Below are positions 1 to 9,758 of a stretch of DNA of 64,000 bases, piece by piece. This stretch comes from Linnemannia schmuckeri (taxonomy: Eukaryota; Mortierellomycota; Mortierellomycetes; Mortierellales; Mortierellaceae), in the NCBI GenBank assembly GCA_029449235.1, contig JANATG010000006.1:372001-436000 (forward strand), written 5' to 3'. The notes under the pieces were generated by a model, which saw only the letters and a list, made by a program, of their open reading frames with translations, was not told the origin of the DNA and searched no databases. The position numbers and the translations under genes were made by a program. The stretch's first letter is position 1. Each line of letters starts with the position of its first letter.

Positions 1-1
1 T

Positions 2-364
2 AGATCGCCATCTCCTCCACCTGTTGGACAGCCGGCCTTACTGTTGGGCACGCCGCTCACGAGTAGCAACGTGATGAAGCAGACCACGGCGATGAGGCAA
101 GAGAACGGCAGACCCTCGTTCTTGCACCACCGGTCGTGCTCGGCATTGGATGAGCTGGCAAGACAGGCTGGTGACAGTCGTCGGTCGAGTTATACTGATG
201 AAGATGAGGAAGGGGATTATGAGATGAATAATGAGGAGTATGAAGTTGACCAGGAGGAGGATGAGGAAGAGGAAGAGGAGGATGCAGAAATGAGGTGGGA
301 GAGAAGGAGGAGTACTGCGAACATCATGTCTATCCAGAACCTGGTCGGCCCCTCGTCCTCCTAA
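2..364 (+). CDS. C-terminal end of an unidentified acidic-tailed protein (5' truncated by window)
   Basis: The frame is open from base 2 to the TAA at 362-364, so this is the last part (about 120 codons) of a gene that starts outside the window. There is no in-frame ATG near a credible start, which is why it is treated as a C-terminal fragment. It begins with a Pro/Ser-rich stretch, continues with a polar segment containing RRSSY, then a Glu/Asp tract of about 35 residues (around 205-290 bp), an Arg-rich patch (RWERRRS) and the tail NIMSIQNLVGPSSS. Such a tail is compatible with a nuclear or regulatory protein, but no domain is visible and no function is assigned. Codon choice is ordinary for the window. 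Confidence 0.55.
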   Translation, partial: RSPSPPPVGQPALLLGTPLTSSNVMKQTTAMRQENGRPSFLHHRSCSALDELARQAGDSRRSSYTDEDEEGDYEMNNEEYEVDQEEDEEEEEEDAEMRWERRRSTANIMSIQNLVGPSSS

Positions 365-901
365 ATACTCACCATCCTCAAAAATAAATTTATTACAAAT
401 GGACCATGTCTGAAGAAATATGAAGAAAAAAAAACATGTGTTTAAGGTTTCTGAAAGCCTGTGGAGCCGGAACGCGACAAGCCTCTTCGAGTTTGTGTTT
501 GACCTCGCGCATGGCAAACACGATCATGCTAACTAACGACCCACCCCAGTTTTTTGACCAGACTTGACATGCATCTCCCCTTTCTCTTTTACTAGACCTT
601 GAGTTCCCCGCATGCCTTCCATTGTGCTTGTTTGCAGTAGCAACAAGGCAAATGTTTTTCGTGCCCCACCCTTCTTTGTATGGCGTTCTCGAAAATTGCA
701 AGATTGTATCTACCTTTTCCGAGGCTTTTTTTTTTTTTTTTTTCTTCCTGAAAAAGAACTCTTCCCGTTATTGTGATATCTAAACACAGTTCTCTCAATC
801 ATCGGTGCTCATTCTCTATCGCAAAAAAAAAATGGAATTCTTAACACATAAAAACGTTCGCCGTTTATTAGAACCAAGTCCAAGCAACCCCCCTTCCTCC
901 T

Positions 902-950
902 CCCCCCCCCCCCCCCCCCCCCCCCTCCCACACACACACACGCACACACA
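902..950. repeat. poly-C / (CA)n microsatellite
   Basis: A run of more than 20 C residues passes directly into CACACA repeats and then CT repeats. Confidence 0.85.
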
Positions 951-1509
951 CTCTCTCTACTCTCTCTCATCTTTGGTTCATATCTCTTTCTTTTATCTAA
1001 TAAAAAACTGATATTCCCTCAACGCGTTTTTTTTTCTTTTTTCATCGTCAGGACATGATACATGGTACAGACGGCTCTCGCGAGAGGGTGAGTGATCGAG
1101 AAGGGAAGAGTCAAGGCTCTCTGTCATTCTCTCTCACTTTCTCTCTCTCCCTCTCGCTGCCTCTTCTCCTAATTTTTTTTTTTTTTTTTTTTTTTTTGAG
1201 GGGAAGGAATTTGCAAGTTCCCTAGATACGAGTCAATTCCCTTGGATCCATCCCCCAGTGATTCTTTTTATGCAAAAAGCCCTCTGCTCACGCACCTCTT
1301 TTATTACGTCTCCTATACTGCCACGCATCCTTGCTTCTCCTTTACTTTTCTTTGATCCTCCCTCCACTTTCTTTTCCTCCTCCCATTCACTTATTTCTTT
1401 TAAACATTCTTGCAGGTGCTGTAGGTGTTGCTGTGCCCTCCTAGCGCTAAAAGCAGAATACACACGCACGGGCACACATACCCTGTCGCATATCTTAATG
1501 TCGTCTTTT

Positions 1510-1655
1510 TCAGCAAAATGAAAGGGAGAGAGAGAGCGAGAGAAAGAGAGACTCTGTGTGTGTGAGAGAGAAAAGAGAGAGTGTGTGTGGATGTGTGAGA
1601 GAGAGTGAGAGAGAGTGAGTGAGAGTGAGAGAGTGAAAGAGAGAGAGGGAGGGGG
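1510..1655. repeat. (GA)n/(GT)n purine-rich tract
   Basis: About 145 bases are almost entirely GAGAGA with interspersed GTGTGT and GAGTGA steps on the plus strand. This strand asymmetry could adopt unusual structures (H-DNA). Confidence 0.8.
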
Positions 1656-1726
1656 TCTTTCCCATCCTTATTCTTCTACTCCGTTTCGATTCAAGCCTCC
1701 TTCCTTTTTCTTAGTCTCCATACACT

Positions 1727-1960
1727 ATGAAGCACGAAAAGCAGGATTTCCAGTTGGTCGTCAAGACGGTCGGAGGCGGTCTTGAACAGAGGCCACGCCG
1801 TCAAGGGGCTCCAAGCTTTCCTTCCAAGTCAAGCGCGTCTCCGAGCTTGTTGGCAACGGTTTCAGACAAGCTTTTCAGACCATCTGAGAGAGTCCAAGGG
1901 AACTTGTCCAGGAAGTCCAGTGGATTCAGAACACTGAGATACGTTCTCTTCCACTACTAA
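1727..1960. other. Uncertain ORF region, possible old coding remnant
   Basis: The plus strand has an ATG-started frame of 77 codons (TAA at 1958-1960) with no recognisable domain. The minus strand of the same segment has an open stretch reading NPLDFLDKFPWTLSDGLKSL and onward for about 40 residues before a stop, which looks more protein-like and resembles amphipathic helical repeats of small secreted proteins. It has no visible start or signal peptide. The base composition is less skewed than the flanks, so something was probably coding here, but strand and product cannot be decided. Confidence 0.25.
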
Positions 1961-2999
1961 GTGATGGATATGGATGCGTAGTACAATTTGAGAAGCTCAT
2001 TCTTATGGTGTTGTTTAAGAAAGAAGTATATGACTTTTTTTTTCTTTTTCACTCTTCGTCCTCTTTTGTTCTATATCCCTCCGTCTTCCTCTCTCAGGCT
2101 CTTTTTCGTTGTTAGGTCTTTGTCGATTTCTATCAAAGAATCGCTTTCGATTGCTTCGACACTTTCTTTTTACCTAGCACTAGTAATTGAATAACAGTAG
2201 GGCTCCCCCTTTTTTGTATTGGGGTCTAAGGCACATTGCTTGTGTGAATATATATTTTTTTCACACAAAATACTACAATATTGACATCTAGTGAAGGAAG
2301 AAATGAGCAGTGAGGGAAAGATGGAAGGAGTGAATGAATGTCAGGGTTTGCCACACTTTAAGGAAAAAGAAAGACAAAAGCTACGCGTCTCATTACGTTT
2401 CGCGTGGCCGTGAACGACGCGTAAACCTATTTCCCTCCCTCCATTAAGACATCAGACCATTTTCGACATAAGCACTTTTTCGCAAAAAAGGAAAGAAAAA
2501 AAAATAATCCCAACAACTTAGAGCGTCCATCAAAGCAAGTAATCTTTTTCTCGTACAAGGGGCGAAGGAGATAGGACACACTTGTAGGTGGATAGCAATA
2601 GACAGACTGTGATGTCATATTCCATGGCTGCATTGTGCATTACGACGTCCAACGCGGTCATCTATAGCTTTCCTATGAGCAGGTGAATTTGCCCCCTTCC
2701 TTTCTTCGCTCCCTCTCTCTCCTTGATTTGGATTCCGTGTCTCTCCCTCATCGATAGACGGATGGCCTTCCTATTGCAGTTGCTGATCAGAAATGCCTGC
2801 ACTATCTGACTCTCCTCTTCACTTCCATCGTCCCCTCTTCCCATCTCATCAAGGGACACCAGGTTTCGTTCACCACTAAGCGAACATTTCCATCCTCCTG
2901 TTTTTATTTTTCAAGAGCGAAGGGCGAGCAGAACTAACCATTAGTGAGATGCCAAAACGGCGTCATCGGGCTTAAGTAAACGTCCTCTCTATTTTTTCG

Positions 3000-3182
3000 A
3001 TGATTCAATCATTCACGATGTCCATAGCTCAACTGCAGTAGGATACCTCCCATCGGTAGCATAAAGACATAGTTCACTGTTTCTTGCTTTTTCGGTGGAT
3101 CCGGCCATGCACAATGTCCTTAGCGCAATTACAGCTATCGGTTGCACAAAAACATAATTCGCTGTTGAAATAACGGACGCTG
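3000..3182. repeat. Imperfect tandem duplication, about 85-95 bp unit
   Basis: Two adjacent units share the order CA-GATGTCC/CAATGTCC, TAGC-CAA, CAG, ATCGGT, GCA-AAA, CATA-TTC-CTGTT. Unit 1 runs about 3002-3090 and unit 2 about 3098-3170. Unit 2 lacks about 10 bases in the middle. Confidence 0.5.
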
Positions 3183-3894
3183 TTGCTTGCCTAGCCTCCC
3201 CTTCTTGCCTTCTTTCCTTCCTTCCTACTTACTTCCACCCCTCCTTTATTTTTTTTTTCAACCTAACGCTTTGCTAATAGACGAATATAGACCAGTAAGA
3301 GATGAACAACCACCGTCGGCGCCTAATTTTTCGAGGGGAAGGCGGAAGTGAAGGAGGAAAAGGAAGATGGGGCTAAGGAATCCAAGGGCTCTAAGGGATT
3401 TTTCAACATCTTTTGGTCTCCCCCTTTTGTTCAGCGCCTCCTCTCATCTTTCTTTCTTTTTTCTTTTTTCTTTTTTTTTTTGGTGCGCTGGTTCTTGGTT
3501 AGTAAATCTCTTTTTTGTTATCCCTCCTTTCGTTTCTACTTGGATGCAACTCATCCCTGCCTTTTTTTCATTGTCCCTCTCTCTCCTGGTTCGGTGTGCG
3601 TGGATCTAAGGTTGTTTTTCATTGTTTTTGGTCTTAACATTTCTGATGTGCTAAAGGGGGCGATCTTTCACTCGACTCCGTGAAATTAACTGTCGTGTTG
3701 CCCTTCCTTCCTTCCTCCCTATGCACGTACTTCGAAATGCAAAACACACGCGCTTACGGAAATACCAAGCTGGATACACACACACACATACACACAACCT
3801 TGGTCCAGTCTCCTATCCACCTACCTCCTACCTCTCATTCCCTCCATCTCGTCATGTTCAACGCATAAACTAGGATGGCGTCTTTGTTTTTTGG

Positions 3895-3902
3895 TATAAA
3901 AA
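3895..3902 (+). promoter_or_regulatory. TATA box of the SSP gene at 4008
   Basis: TATAAAAA lies 113 bases before the ATG. The paralogue at 36778 has TATAAAAG at 36657-36664, 121 bases before its ATG, and the 5' leaders between TATA box and ATG are alignable (both end in CTCAACCATGACCAAGTCC), so the element is conserved between paralogues. Confidence 0.65.
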
Positions 3903-4007
3903 CACAACGCCATTCTCTTTTTCTTTCCTTTTTTTTTGATCATCACACACACTCATTTAATCTTCAAACCACCCCTTCAACAACTCACACCTTTCCATTC
4001 CTCAACC

Positions 4008-4700
4008 ATGACCAAGTCCACTTTCCTCATCACCTTGACCGCCGTTGTCCTCCTCCTGGCCTCAACCACGTCCCCTGTCCAAGCCGCCCCAGTCTCAGTC
4101 TCCACCGACTCCAACGGACCTACCTCGGTCGGCGCCAAGCGTGACGCGCCAACGGACACGGCTCCCAGCACTCAAGGAACTGACACAGTCGCCGCACTCG
4201 TCCAAAATCTCCCAGGCATCGTTTCCAACCCTGCCACAGAAACTGCCACAGGGACTGCCACTGAGGTGCTCCAGAACGTCCCTGAGAAGGTGAAGGGCTT
4301 GGCTAACCCTCAGTTCGCCGAAGGTGCCACAGGAGCTGCCACTGAGGCGCTCCAGAATGCCCCTGCGAAGGTGAAGGGCTTGGCTAATCCTCAATTCGCC
4401 GAAGGTGCCACAGGAGCTGCCACTGAGGCGCTCCAGAACGCCCCTGAGAAGGTGAAGGGCTTGGCTAACCCTCAGCTCGCTAAAGATGCCGCAGATGCCG
4501 CCACTGAGGCGCTCCAGAATGCCCCTGCGAAGGTGAAGGGCTTGGCTAACCCTCAGTTCGCCGAAGGTGCCACAGGAGCTGCCACTGAGGCGCTCCAGAA
4601 CGCCCCTGAGAAGGTGAAAGGCTTGGCTAACCCTCAGCTCGCTCAAGAAGCCGCAAATGTCGCCACTCAGGGGGTCCAGGACGCTGTTAACATGGCTTAG
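4008..4700 (+). CDS. Small secreted protein with five 27-residue tandem repeats (SSP family member 1)
   Basis: This is a single-exon gene of 230 codons plus TAG. The ATG at 4008 is chosen because it starts a textbook signal peptide (MTKSTFLITLTAVVLLLAST, cleavage probably after PVQA) and matches the start of the paralogue at 36778. After a linker with a dibasic AKRD site (about residue 43), which could be a Kex2-type processing point as in the paralogue's VKRD, there are five tandem 27-residue units (81 bp each). Their core is ATEALQNAPxKVKGLANPQ followed by FAEGATGA or a variant; a partial sixth unit ends the protein. The repeats are Ala-rich with regular charge spacing, suggesting amphipathic helices. 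The function is not known; a secreted wall, surface or effector-like role is only inferred. The stop lies about 60 bases from the left edge of the large inverted repeat. Confidence 0.8.
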   Translation: MTKSTFLITLTAVVLLLASTTSPVQAAPVSVSTDSNGPTSVGAKRDAPTDTAPSTQGTDTVAALVQNLPGIVSNPATETATGTATEVLQNVPEKVKGLANPQFAEGATGAATEALQNAPAKVKGLANPQFAEGATGAATEALQNAPEKVKGLANPQLAKDAADAATEALQNAPAKVKGLANPQFAEGATGAATEALQNAPEKVKGLANPQLAQEAANVATQGVQDAVNMA

Positions 4701-5022
4701 AAGTACTCCACAAACCGGAGACGTTAACTGCTGCCGTTCAAGATGAACAGGGCGTCCGCCTGGATAATTTAATTAACGCCCGCCGTCCATTAGGAAATCA
4801 ATAGACAACCCCCGTTCCCTCTTTCCCACTTTTTTACTCCATATTTCTTTGTTTCTTAATTTCCCTTCTCCATCATTTAGCATGGAATAATATGTGCGCG
4901 CCTCTTTTTGTACTTTGATTTAGAACTCGATAGAGTCCTAAATAAAAAGGAGTAGCTGAATTGCAACCCTAGTCAAGAACATATCGAATGTGCAATTTTT
5001 CTTTTTACTGTAAAAAAAAAAT

Positions 5023-7519
5023 CTATACCAGGACAGCTCGCTGGTCGCCATATCGGTTGCGAGACCAGATCCAAGCCAACGCACCTCCACCACAACCATG
5101 GCCCCCATCCCCTTCTAGCACTTGTGTTTGTTCCGCTTCCTCTTGGACTACTATTGCTCCCGCTACTCCTGCTACTGCTGGTAGTGATGGAGGTGTTTGA
5201 TACGGTTCCTGGTAGTGCTCGGTGTGCTGCTGCTGATCAACATCCTCTTCGCCAACAACTGCCACGCCACCAAACTCTGAAACAGCCAAAGATCGTGCAT
5301 CATACCAGTCCTCCGGCATGACCACCACCTCCGTCTCTGCTGCGCTCTTCCAACTGCTCCCAAACTCGAACAATGCAACTCGCCCGTCGCAAAGGGTGCA
5401 TATCAGCATCGACCCAGACTTGCTGATCTTGAACGTATGGATCGTCTCTTCCTCCTCCTCCTCCTGCTCTTGGCCTTGAGCCTGTTGTATCGGTCTCGAA
5501 GCGATGCGACTAGACTCGCTCGGACTACAGCTCACCATCCTCCGCTTCCTCTGCTTCTCCACACCCTGACCACTTTCACTCAGAGGGGGACAAACACGAA
5601 TCCGATACAACAACTCCCCCGTCCATCGACACCACACACACAACATCCCCCTCAATTTCGAATTCGTCACTACCACCGTCTCGGTCATTTCCACCTTGGC
5701 CGCGTACAGCTGGTAGGACTCAGTCTCGAACTGGTTATGCTGGCGCGACGTCAATGGCTCATCCAACTCCATGATCAAGTCCCCTGTTGACAGAGAAAAG
5801 AGCTGGTACCCCTCGATCACAGATCCGACGGCGATGATGGTCGATTCACTGGCAGTGGTAGTAGTGGTGGTTGCGGAGGCGGAGGAAGGGGAGAAGAGAG
5901 ACTTGTGGATGGCGATGGTAAAGACTCCGAGGTCGAGGTCGCGGGTGGTGAAGAGGTCGGAGATGATGCGGAGGAGTGTGCCGGAGAGGGCGTCCCAGAT
6001 GCGGACTGTGTGATCTGATCCACCACTGACCACCGTAGTGTCCTCAATCGCGACAGCTAATTGAAAAGAAGGAGTGAAGGAGAGAAAAGAGGTGCACAGG
6101 AGAAAAAGAGACGGGCTTTTGTTAATAGACAAGCAAAACTCTCTTTGACAGCGCTTTTTTTTCTCTTTTTTTCTCTTCTTTGCATTGTCGAACGTTCGAT
6201 ATGAAAAGAACAGATAGAGAATACCTACCATTGACCCAGCCAACATGGCCAGTGAGCAACCTCCGCGGCTGGACAGGACACCCGAACGCATCCACCTTCT
6301 CCAAGAACCCCAATCCCGCGGCAGAAGCGGTAGCAGTATCCTTGTCCCTCGAATCTCGCTGACCGGCATCACCACCAAACTCCGCCACCAACACATCCCA
6401 TACTCGCACGGTGCCATCAATCGAGCAACTCACGAGTAGTGTCCCTTCGTCATTCACAGCCATCCCCGAGATCAAACCCTGATGTCCTTCCTCTTCTTCC
6501 TCTTCTTCCTCTTCTTCCTCTTCTTCCTCTTCTTCCTCTTCTTCCTCCTCCTCCATGACCTCCACTTCGATCTCAGTCTCTTCATCACTCTGCTCTCCCT
6601 CGGCATCACGGCGACGACGAGGCCCCAAATTAATAGAATGCTGCATCGACCAATCAAGAACCTGCATCAACGGCCCTCCCGTGCGAGTACGGTATGTCCG
6701 AACACAGATCCTGGCCTGAGGGATGAGGCAGATGTCTGAGTATGTGCAAAGACTGCAGCTCAGGATCTCTGTCTCGTTTATGTCTGAAGGGAGGAGGAGA
6801 GGAAAGGTCTTTGGTGAGCTGGTAGTGGTGCATGCGCCAGGTTGCTGCTGTTGCTGTTGGTGACCGTGGGCATCAGTATCAGAAGTAGTAGTTGGCAAAT
6901 CGCCGCGATGCATTGGATTCAGAGACGGCTGCTGATGATGTTGTTGGTCCATTAACAAGTGATGGTCATGGACATGATGGTGCTGATGGTGGTTGTGATG
7001 GTGCCCATGTAGCGTCAAACTTGAACCGGCCGCTTGGACAATAAGCGACGCTGCCTCCTGGATCGACATAACCACCGAACCATTGTTGGTCACAGCGGCC
7101 GACTCCAAACCCATGTCTTCGGCAGAATCCGACGACGACGGAACAGGAAGTGGGGGCGATGATGGATCGCCAGGGACAACAACAACAGTCGTGTGAGCCT
7201 TCCTTGAGGCCCACCCCCAATGGATCAGAAGCGTCTCTCGCCAATACTCGGTCTCTGTCGAGTCGCTTACTGAGCAAGTGGAGGAGAAGCAGGCGCCGGG
7301 GAAGGCAGAGAGGGTAGCGGTCCGCCAGAGGATCCCTTCGTAGGTCTTGAAAACCGATCTCCATTCCCGGTTGACGGCCGTGAGCTTGTGCAGGGTAGCT
7401 GGAGTTGGGTGGAGGTGGGTGACACAGAGAAAGATCTCGAGGAGTACTTCTGTTGGTAGCTGTGTTACTCTTGGCTGTGGTGGCGGTGGTGTATGCGCAA
7501 GGGGATGATGGTGAGCCAT
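5023..7519 (-). CDS. F-box/WD40 repeat protein, copy A
   Basis: There are two exons, 7519-6229 and 6056-5023, separated by a 172-bp GT-AG intron (phase 1), giving 774 residues. An F-box lies at about residues 18-66 (QLPTEVLLEIFLCV, then NREWRSVFKTY and a conserved LWR). A His-rich segment follows at about 173-200, then a Glu tract (codons at 6487-6555), then WD40 repeats with SCSIDGTVRVWD, GHVGWVN and GGSDHTVRIWD. The family recruits substrates to SCF (Skp1-cullin-F-box) ubiquitin ligases through the WD40 propeller; the substrate here is unknown. The C-terminal half has fewer clear WD signatures. The gene is nearly identical to the copy at 37710-40188, differing by six Glu codons and two visible amino-acid changes (TIAI/TVAI and RAVLV/RTVLV). 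It is convergent with the SSP gene at 4008 and tandem with the broken SSP at 8451. Confidence 0.88.
6487..6555 (-). repeat. GAA/GAG microsatellite inside F-box/WD40 copy A
   Basis: Iterated CTTCTTCCT on the plus strand encodes an uninterrupted Glu tract on the minus strand. It is 18 bp longer than the equivalent tract in the right arm, in frame. Confidence 0.9.
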
Positions 7520-8181
7520 AGGTGATTAATGTGTGCGTAAAGAGGGGTGCCTATTCGTGAGAAGGGTGACAGGTTAGGTAGGTGAGTTGTGTGGAAAGGA
7601 GAAATAAACAACGAAAAAAGAAGGAAGGAAAGGGGAAAACGTTGCAAAAGTAGAAGTAGCCTCTGCCCATGTCTTCCCTTCAAGAATGAGTACCTTATCG
7701 GTTATGTCAAATCATCTCAAAATCCACTGATCAAAGCACTCATTATTCAACAATCTCATTATTCAACAACCTCATTATTTTTGTCTCTGTGTAGTTTTTT
7801 ACTCCTTGTATTTATGCTCTCTCTCTCCTAAGGTTCTAGATTAGAAAACAAGCAGGGGTACACTCACCATGCTCTAGATGTTGGAGAAGGACAATATGGC
7901 TTGAGAGGAAAATAAGAAAAGAATAATAGTCGTAAGAAGAAATATAGCGACACTGGAGGACCCGGTTCTAAATTCATTAGCAGAGGAGTTTTTGTTTGAC
8001 TGGTTCTCTAAAAGACCGCGCGATGGAGCTTGTCCAGGAACACGCCCTCCCTCATCTTTAGCGGTGATGCACATTTTTTTTCTTGTTCTTCTGAAGGAGC
8101 AGCCTCTGATCACGCGCCACCAGCGGTCGCTGTGGCCTCATTCACATCATCTCAGACGTTGCCGGCAATCTATTGATCGGT
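7520..8181. other. Spacer inside left arm between F-box/WD40 copy A and the broken SSP
   Basis: This 662-bp non-coding segment showed no differences from 37048-37709 where I compared the two. It includes a short direct repeat of TGTTGAATAATGAG (minus strand). Open frames here also occur in the other arm, but because the DNA is the same that is no evidence for coding. Confidence 0.6.
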
Positions 8182-8451
8182 TTATATATTCACAATTTTG
8201 GTATCTATGTGAGAATATTGGAGTGAGGCGATGATATCCCTAACGGTGTCCAGGGAAACTCCTTTGTTAATGGCCGCGGAGACGAAATCGAAAGGGGCGG
8301 AAGTCGCGAGCAATGTCAAGTCACGCTTGACAGCGGCGACTAGGTCGTGGATGGAGTAGGTGGAGACTGGGGTGGCTTAAACAACCGAGAATGACAAGGC
8401 CAGGAAGAGGACGACGGCGGTCAAGATGGCGAGAAAAGTGGATTTGATCAT
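8182..8451 (-). pseudogene. Broken small secreted protein gene (SSP family, left-arm copy)
   Basis: This is the reverse-complement counterpart of the intact SSP gene at 36778-37047 with the same length (270 nt) and no indel. Codon 25, immediately before the predicted signal-peptide cleavage site, is TAA at 8379-8377 where the intact copy has CAA (Gln). Other differences are also transitions: ACC to ATC (codon 2), AAG to AAA (codon 3), GCC to ACC after the stop, CCC to TCC, and one ATC/ACC difference. The promoter is also altered: a TATAAA is followed only about 25 bases later by the start codon, so about 90 bases of leader present at the intact copy are missing. Expression as a secreted protein is therefore unlikely without readthrough. 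Confidence 0.85.
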
Positions 8452-8472
8452 GGTTGAGTGCGATGTGCTTTA

Positions 8473-8502
8473 TACAAAAAAAAAAAAAAAAAAAAAAAAA
8501 AT
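8473..8502. repeat. Poly-A tract at the outer edge of the left arm
   Basis: About 26-29 consecutive A residues lie between the start of the broken SSP and unique flanking sequence, just outside the inverted-repeat edge. Confidence 0.85.
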
Positions 8503-8820
8503 TGCTATTTCCTCGATGTTCGTCGAAGAAAAGACGAATGGAGAGATAAAGAAACTGCCGATGGGACAGAGGAGATAGGAGATAAGACAAGAGGGTTTTC
8601 TATGTCTATGTGTAAGGTATCTCTGTGTGCATCTGGCTGAGTAAATCCAAGCCCGCACGCGTGTATATGTATGTGTGCGTGTTTTTCCATTCGAGCTATG
8701 TGGACCAAGAAGTAAGGGCAGGACGACATTCGATTTCACGAAGTCGAGTAAAAGATCGTCCTCTTTAGAAATGTTCATACGAAAACCGCCAACAAAAAAA
8801 ATAGATCTACAGTCGAAAAG

Positions 8821-8976
8821 GGTTTTTGGGTCATTTTTCTTAGTAAAAAGGTCTCCAAAATCAAAACAAGCGGACTGAATTATTTCTTTAAAAGCATTAT
8901 TCTAAAATTATTGAAGTAAAAAAAGTCATGGGTATATAGTGCACGTGATGATTGACACGATGCTGCTATCATATCC
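8821..8976 (+). repeat. Left terminal inverted repeat of MITE-like element
   Basis: It pairs with 9474-9630 in inverted orientation. Confidence 0.85.
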
Positions 8977-9473
8977 AAGAAAGAAATGAAGAAAGCGAGA
9001 TATCGTTCTTGCTTCACACTCCTCTTTCCGATGCGCTGTGATTTCTGCCCAATGTTCTGAATGTCAACATGAAGAAAATTCAACCAAGCGTGGGTAAACG
9101 GTGGGAGTAACTTTGACTCTCATTATTTTACTTTCTACATTCCATTCAAGCCCTGCAGTCAACTTGCCAAAGACCAATGTTAAGCATGGACCTCGGATGA
9201 GGCGAAGATGCGAGCCCAAGAACAAAATCCTGCCCCTCTTCTGCTCGCCTCCAAGATGTCCAAACATACACCAAGCAACAGCTTGACGAGATCTGCGCTC
9301 TTCGCCGACTGCGATACAACGACCTGCAGTGGTGTTTTCACAACCGATGGCTTTAAAAAATTTCGACTGCGTGCGCAACACGACTCAGGAGAAATGCAGG
9401 GGGTTGGAAAGATAGTAAATAACTCATGCGAGCTTGTGCGGTCACCAGAAGCAAAGCGTTGGATAACGCGAAT

Positions 9474-9630
9474 GGACATGATAGCAGCATCCCGTCAATC
9501 ACCACGTGCGATATATATCCATGACTTTTTTTACTTCAATAATTTTAGAATAATGCATTTAAAGAAATAATTCAGTCCACTTGTTTTGATTTTGAAGACC
9601 TTTTTACTAAGAAAAATAAACCCAAAAACC
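9474..9630 (-). repeat. Right terminal inverted repeat of MITE-like element
   Basis: It pairs with 8821-8976 in inverted orientation. Confidence 0.85.
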
Positions 9631-9758
9631 GTTTTTGCTACCTTCAAACATAAATAGCGCCCTCTCTCACTAACTTTTCTTCTCACTTGCTCTCCTCCAC
9701 TACACTTGCCTCCATTTCACAAAAAAACCCTCGATCTCTTCACACTTTCACAGCAAAC

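Larger units (their letters stand above)
365..1726. other. Low-complexity intergenic spacer
   Basis: No convincing gene is visible on either strand. The stretch is dominated by simple sequence: poly-T at about 727-743 and 1171-1197, a poly-C run at about 902-925 followed by CA repeats (about 931-950), CT/TC tracts, and a long GA/GT-rich purine tract (about 1510-1650). Short open frames here consist only of translated low-complexity sequence. Confidence 0.6.
1961..4007. other. Intergenic spacer with poly-pyrimidine tracts and a diverged tandem duplication
   Basis: No gene is recognised. The stretch contains T-rich and CT-rich tracts, an imperfect tandem duplication at about 3000-3182 (separate entry), and from about 3890 the promoter of the downstream secreted-protein gene. 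Confidence 0.5.
4759..8458. repeat. Left arm of large inverted repeat (about 3.7 kb)
   Basis: This segment is the near-identical reverse complement of about 36771-40453. Identity extends through coding sequence, the 172-bp intron (identical) and the 0.66-kb intergenic region. The edges are CCTGGATAATT at 4759 (matching 40453 reversed) and CTCAACCATGA at about 8458 (matching 36771). The arms differ by 18 bp in a Glu-codon microsatellite, by homopolymer length, and by a few substitutions concentrated near both ends. Confidence 0.95.
8821..9630. mobile_element. MITE-like element with long terminal inverted repeats
   Basis: Bases 8821-8976 and 9474-9630 are inverted copies of each other (about 156-157 bp, roughly 90 percent identical, one small indel). 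Both begin GGTTTTTGGGT and read inward through CTTAGTAAAAAGGTC and ATTATTGAAGTAAAAAAAGTC. The interior (8977-9473) is about 500 bp without a convincing ORF; only weak protein-like stretches are present. No clear target-site duplication is visible, although AAAA flanks both ends. Size, structure and lack of coding capacity fit a non-autonomous DNA transposon. The right end lies 129 bases before the ATG of the ML-like gene at 9759, so the element probably contributes to or has displaced that promoter. Confidence 0.75.

Noticed and set aside
4095..4646. 183-codon repetitive frame on the minus strand
   Set aside because: It is open only because the 81-bp repeats of the SSP gene repeat the same stop-free complement.
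7874..8113. 79-codon frame present in both arms (also 37116-37355)
   Set aside because: The arms are near-identical DNA, so conservation says nothing; there is no ATG start, only a GTG.
9208..9570. Open frame inside the MITE-like element
   Set aside because: It runs into the terminal inverted repeat and has no transposase motif; at most a captured or decayed fragment.
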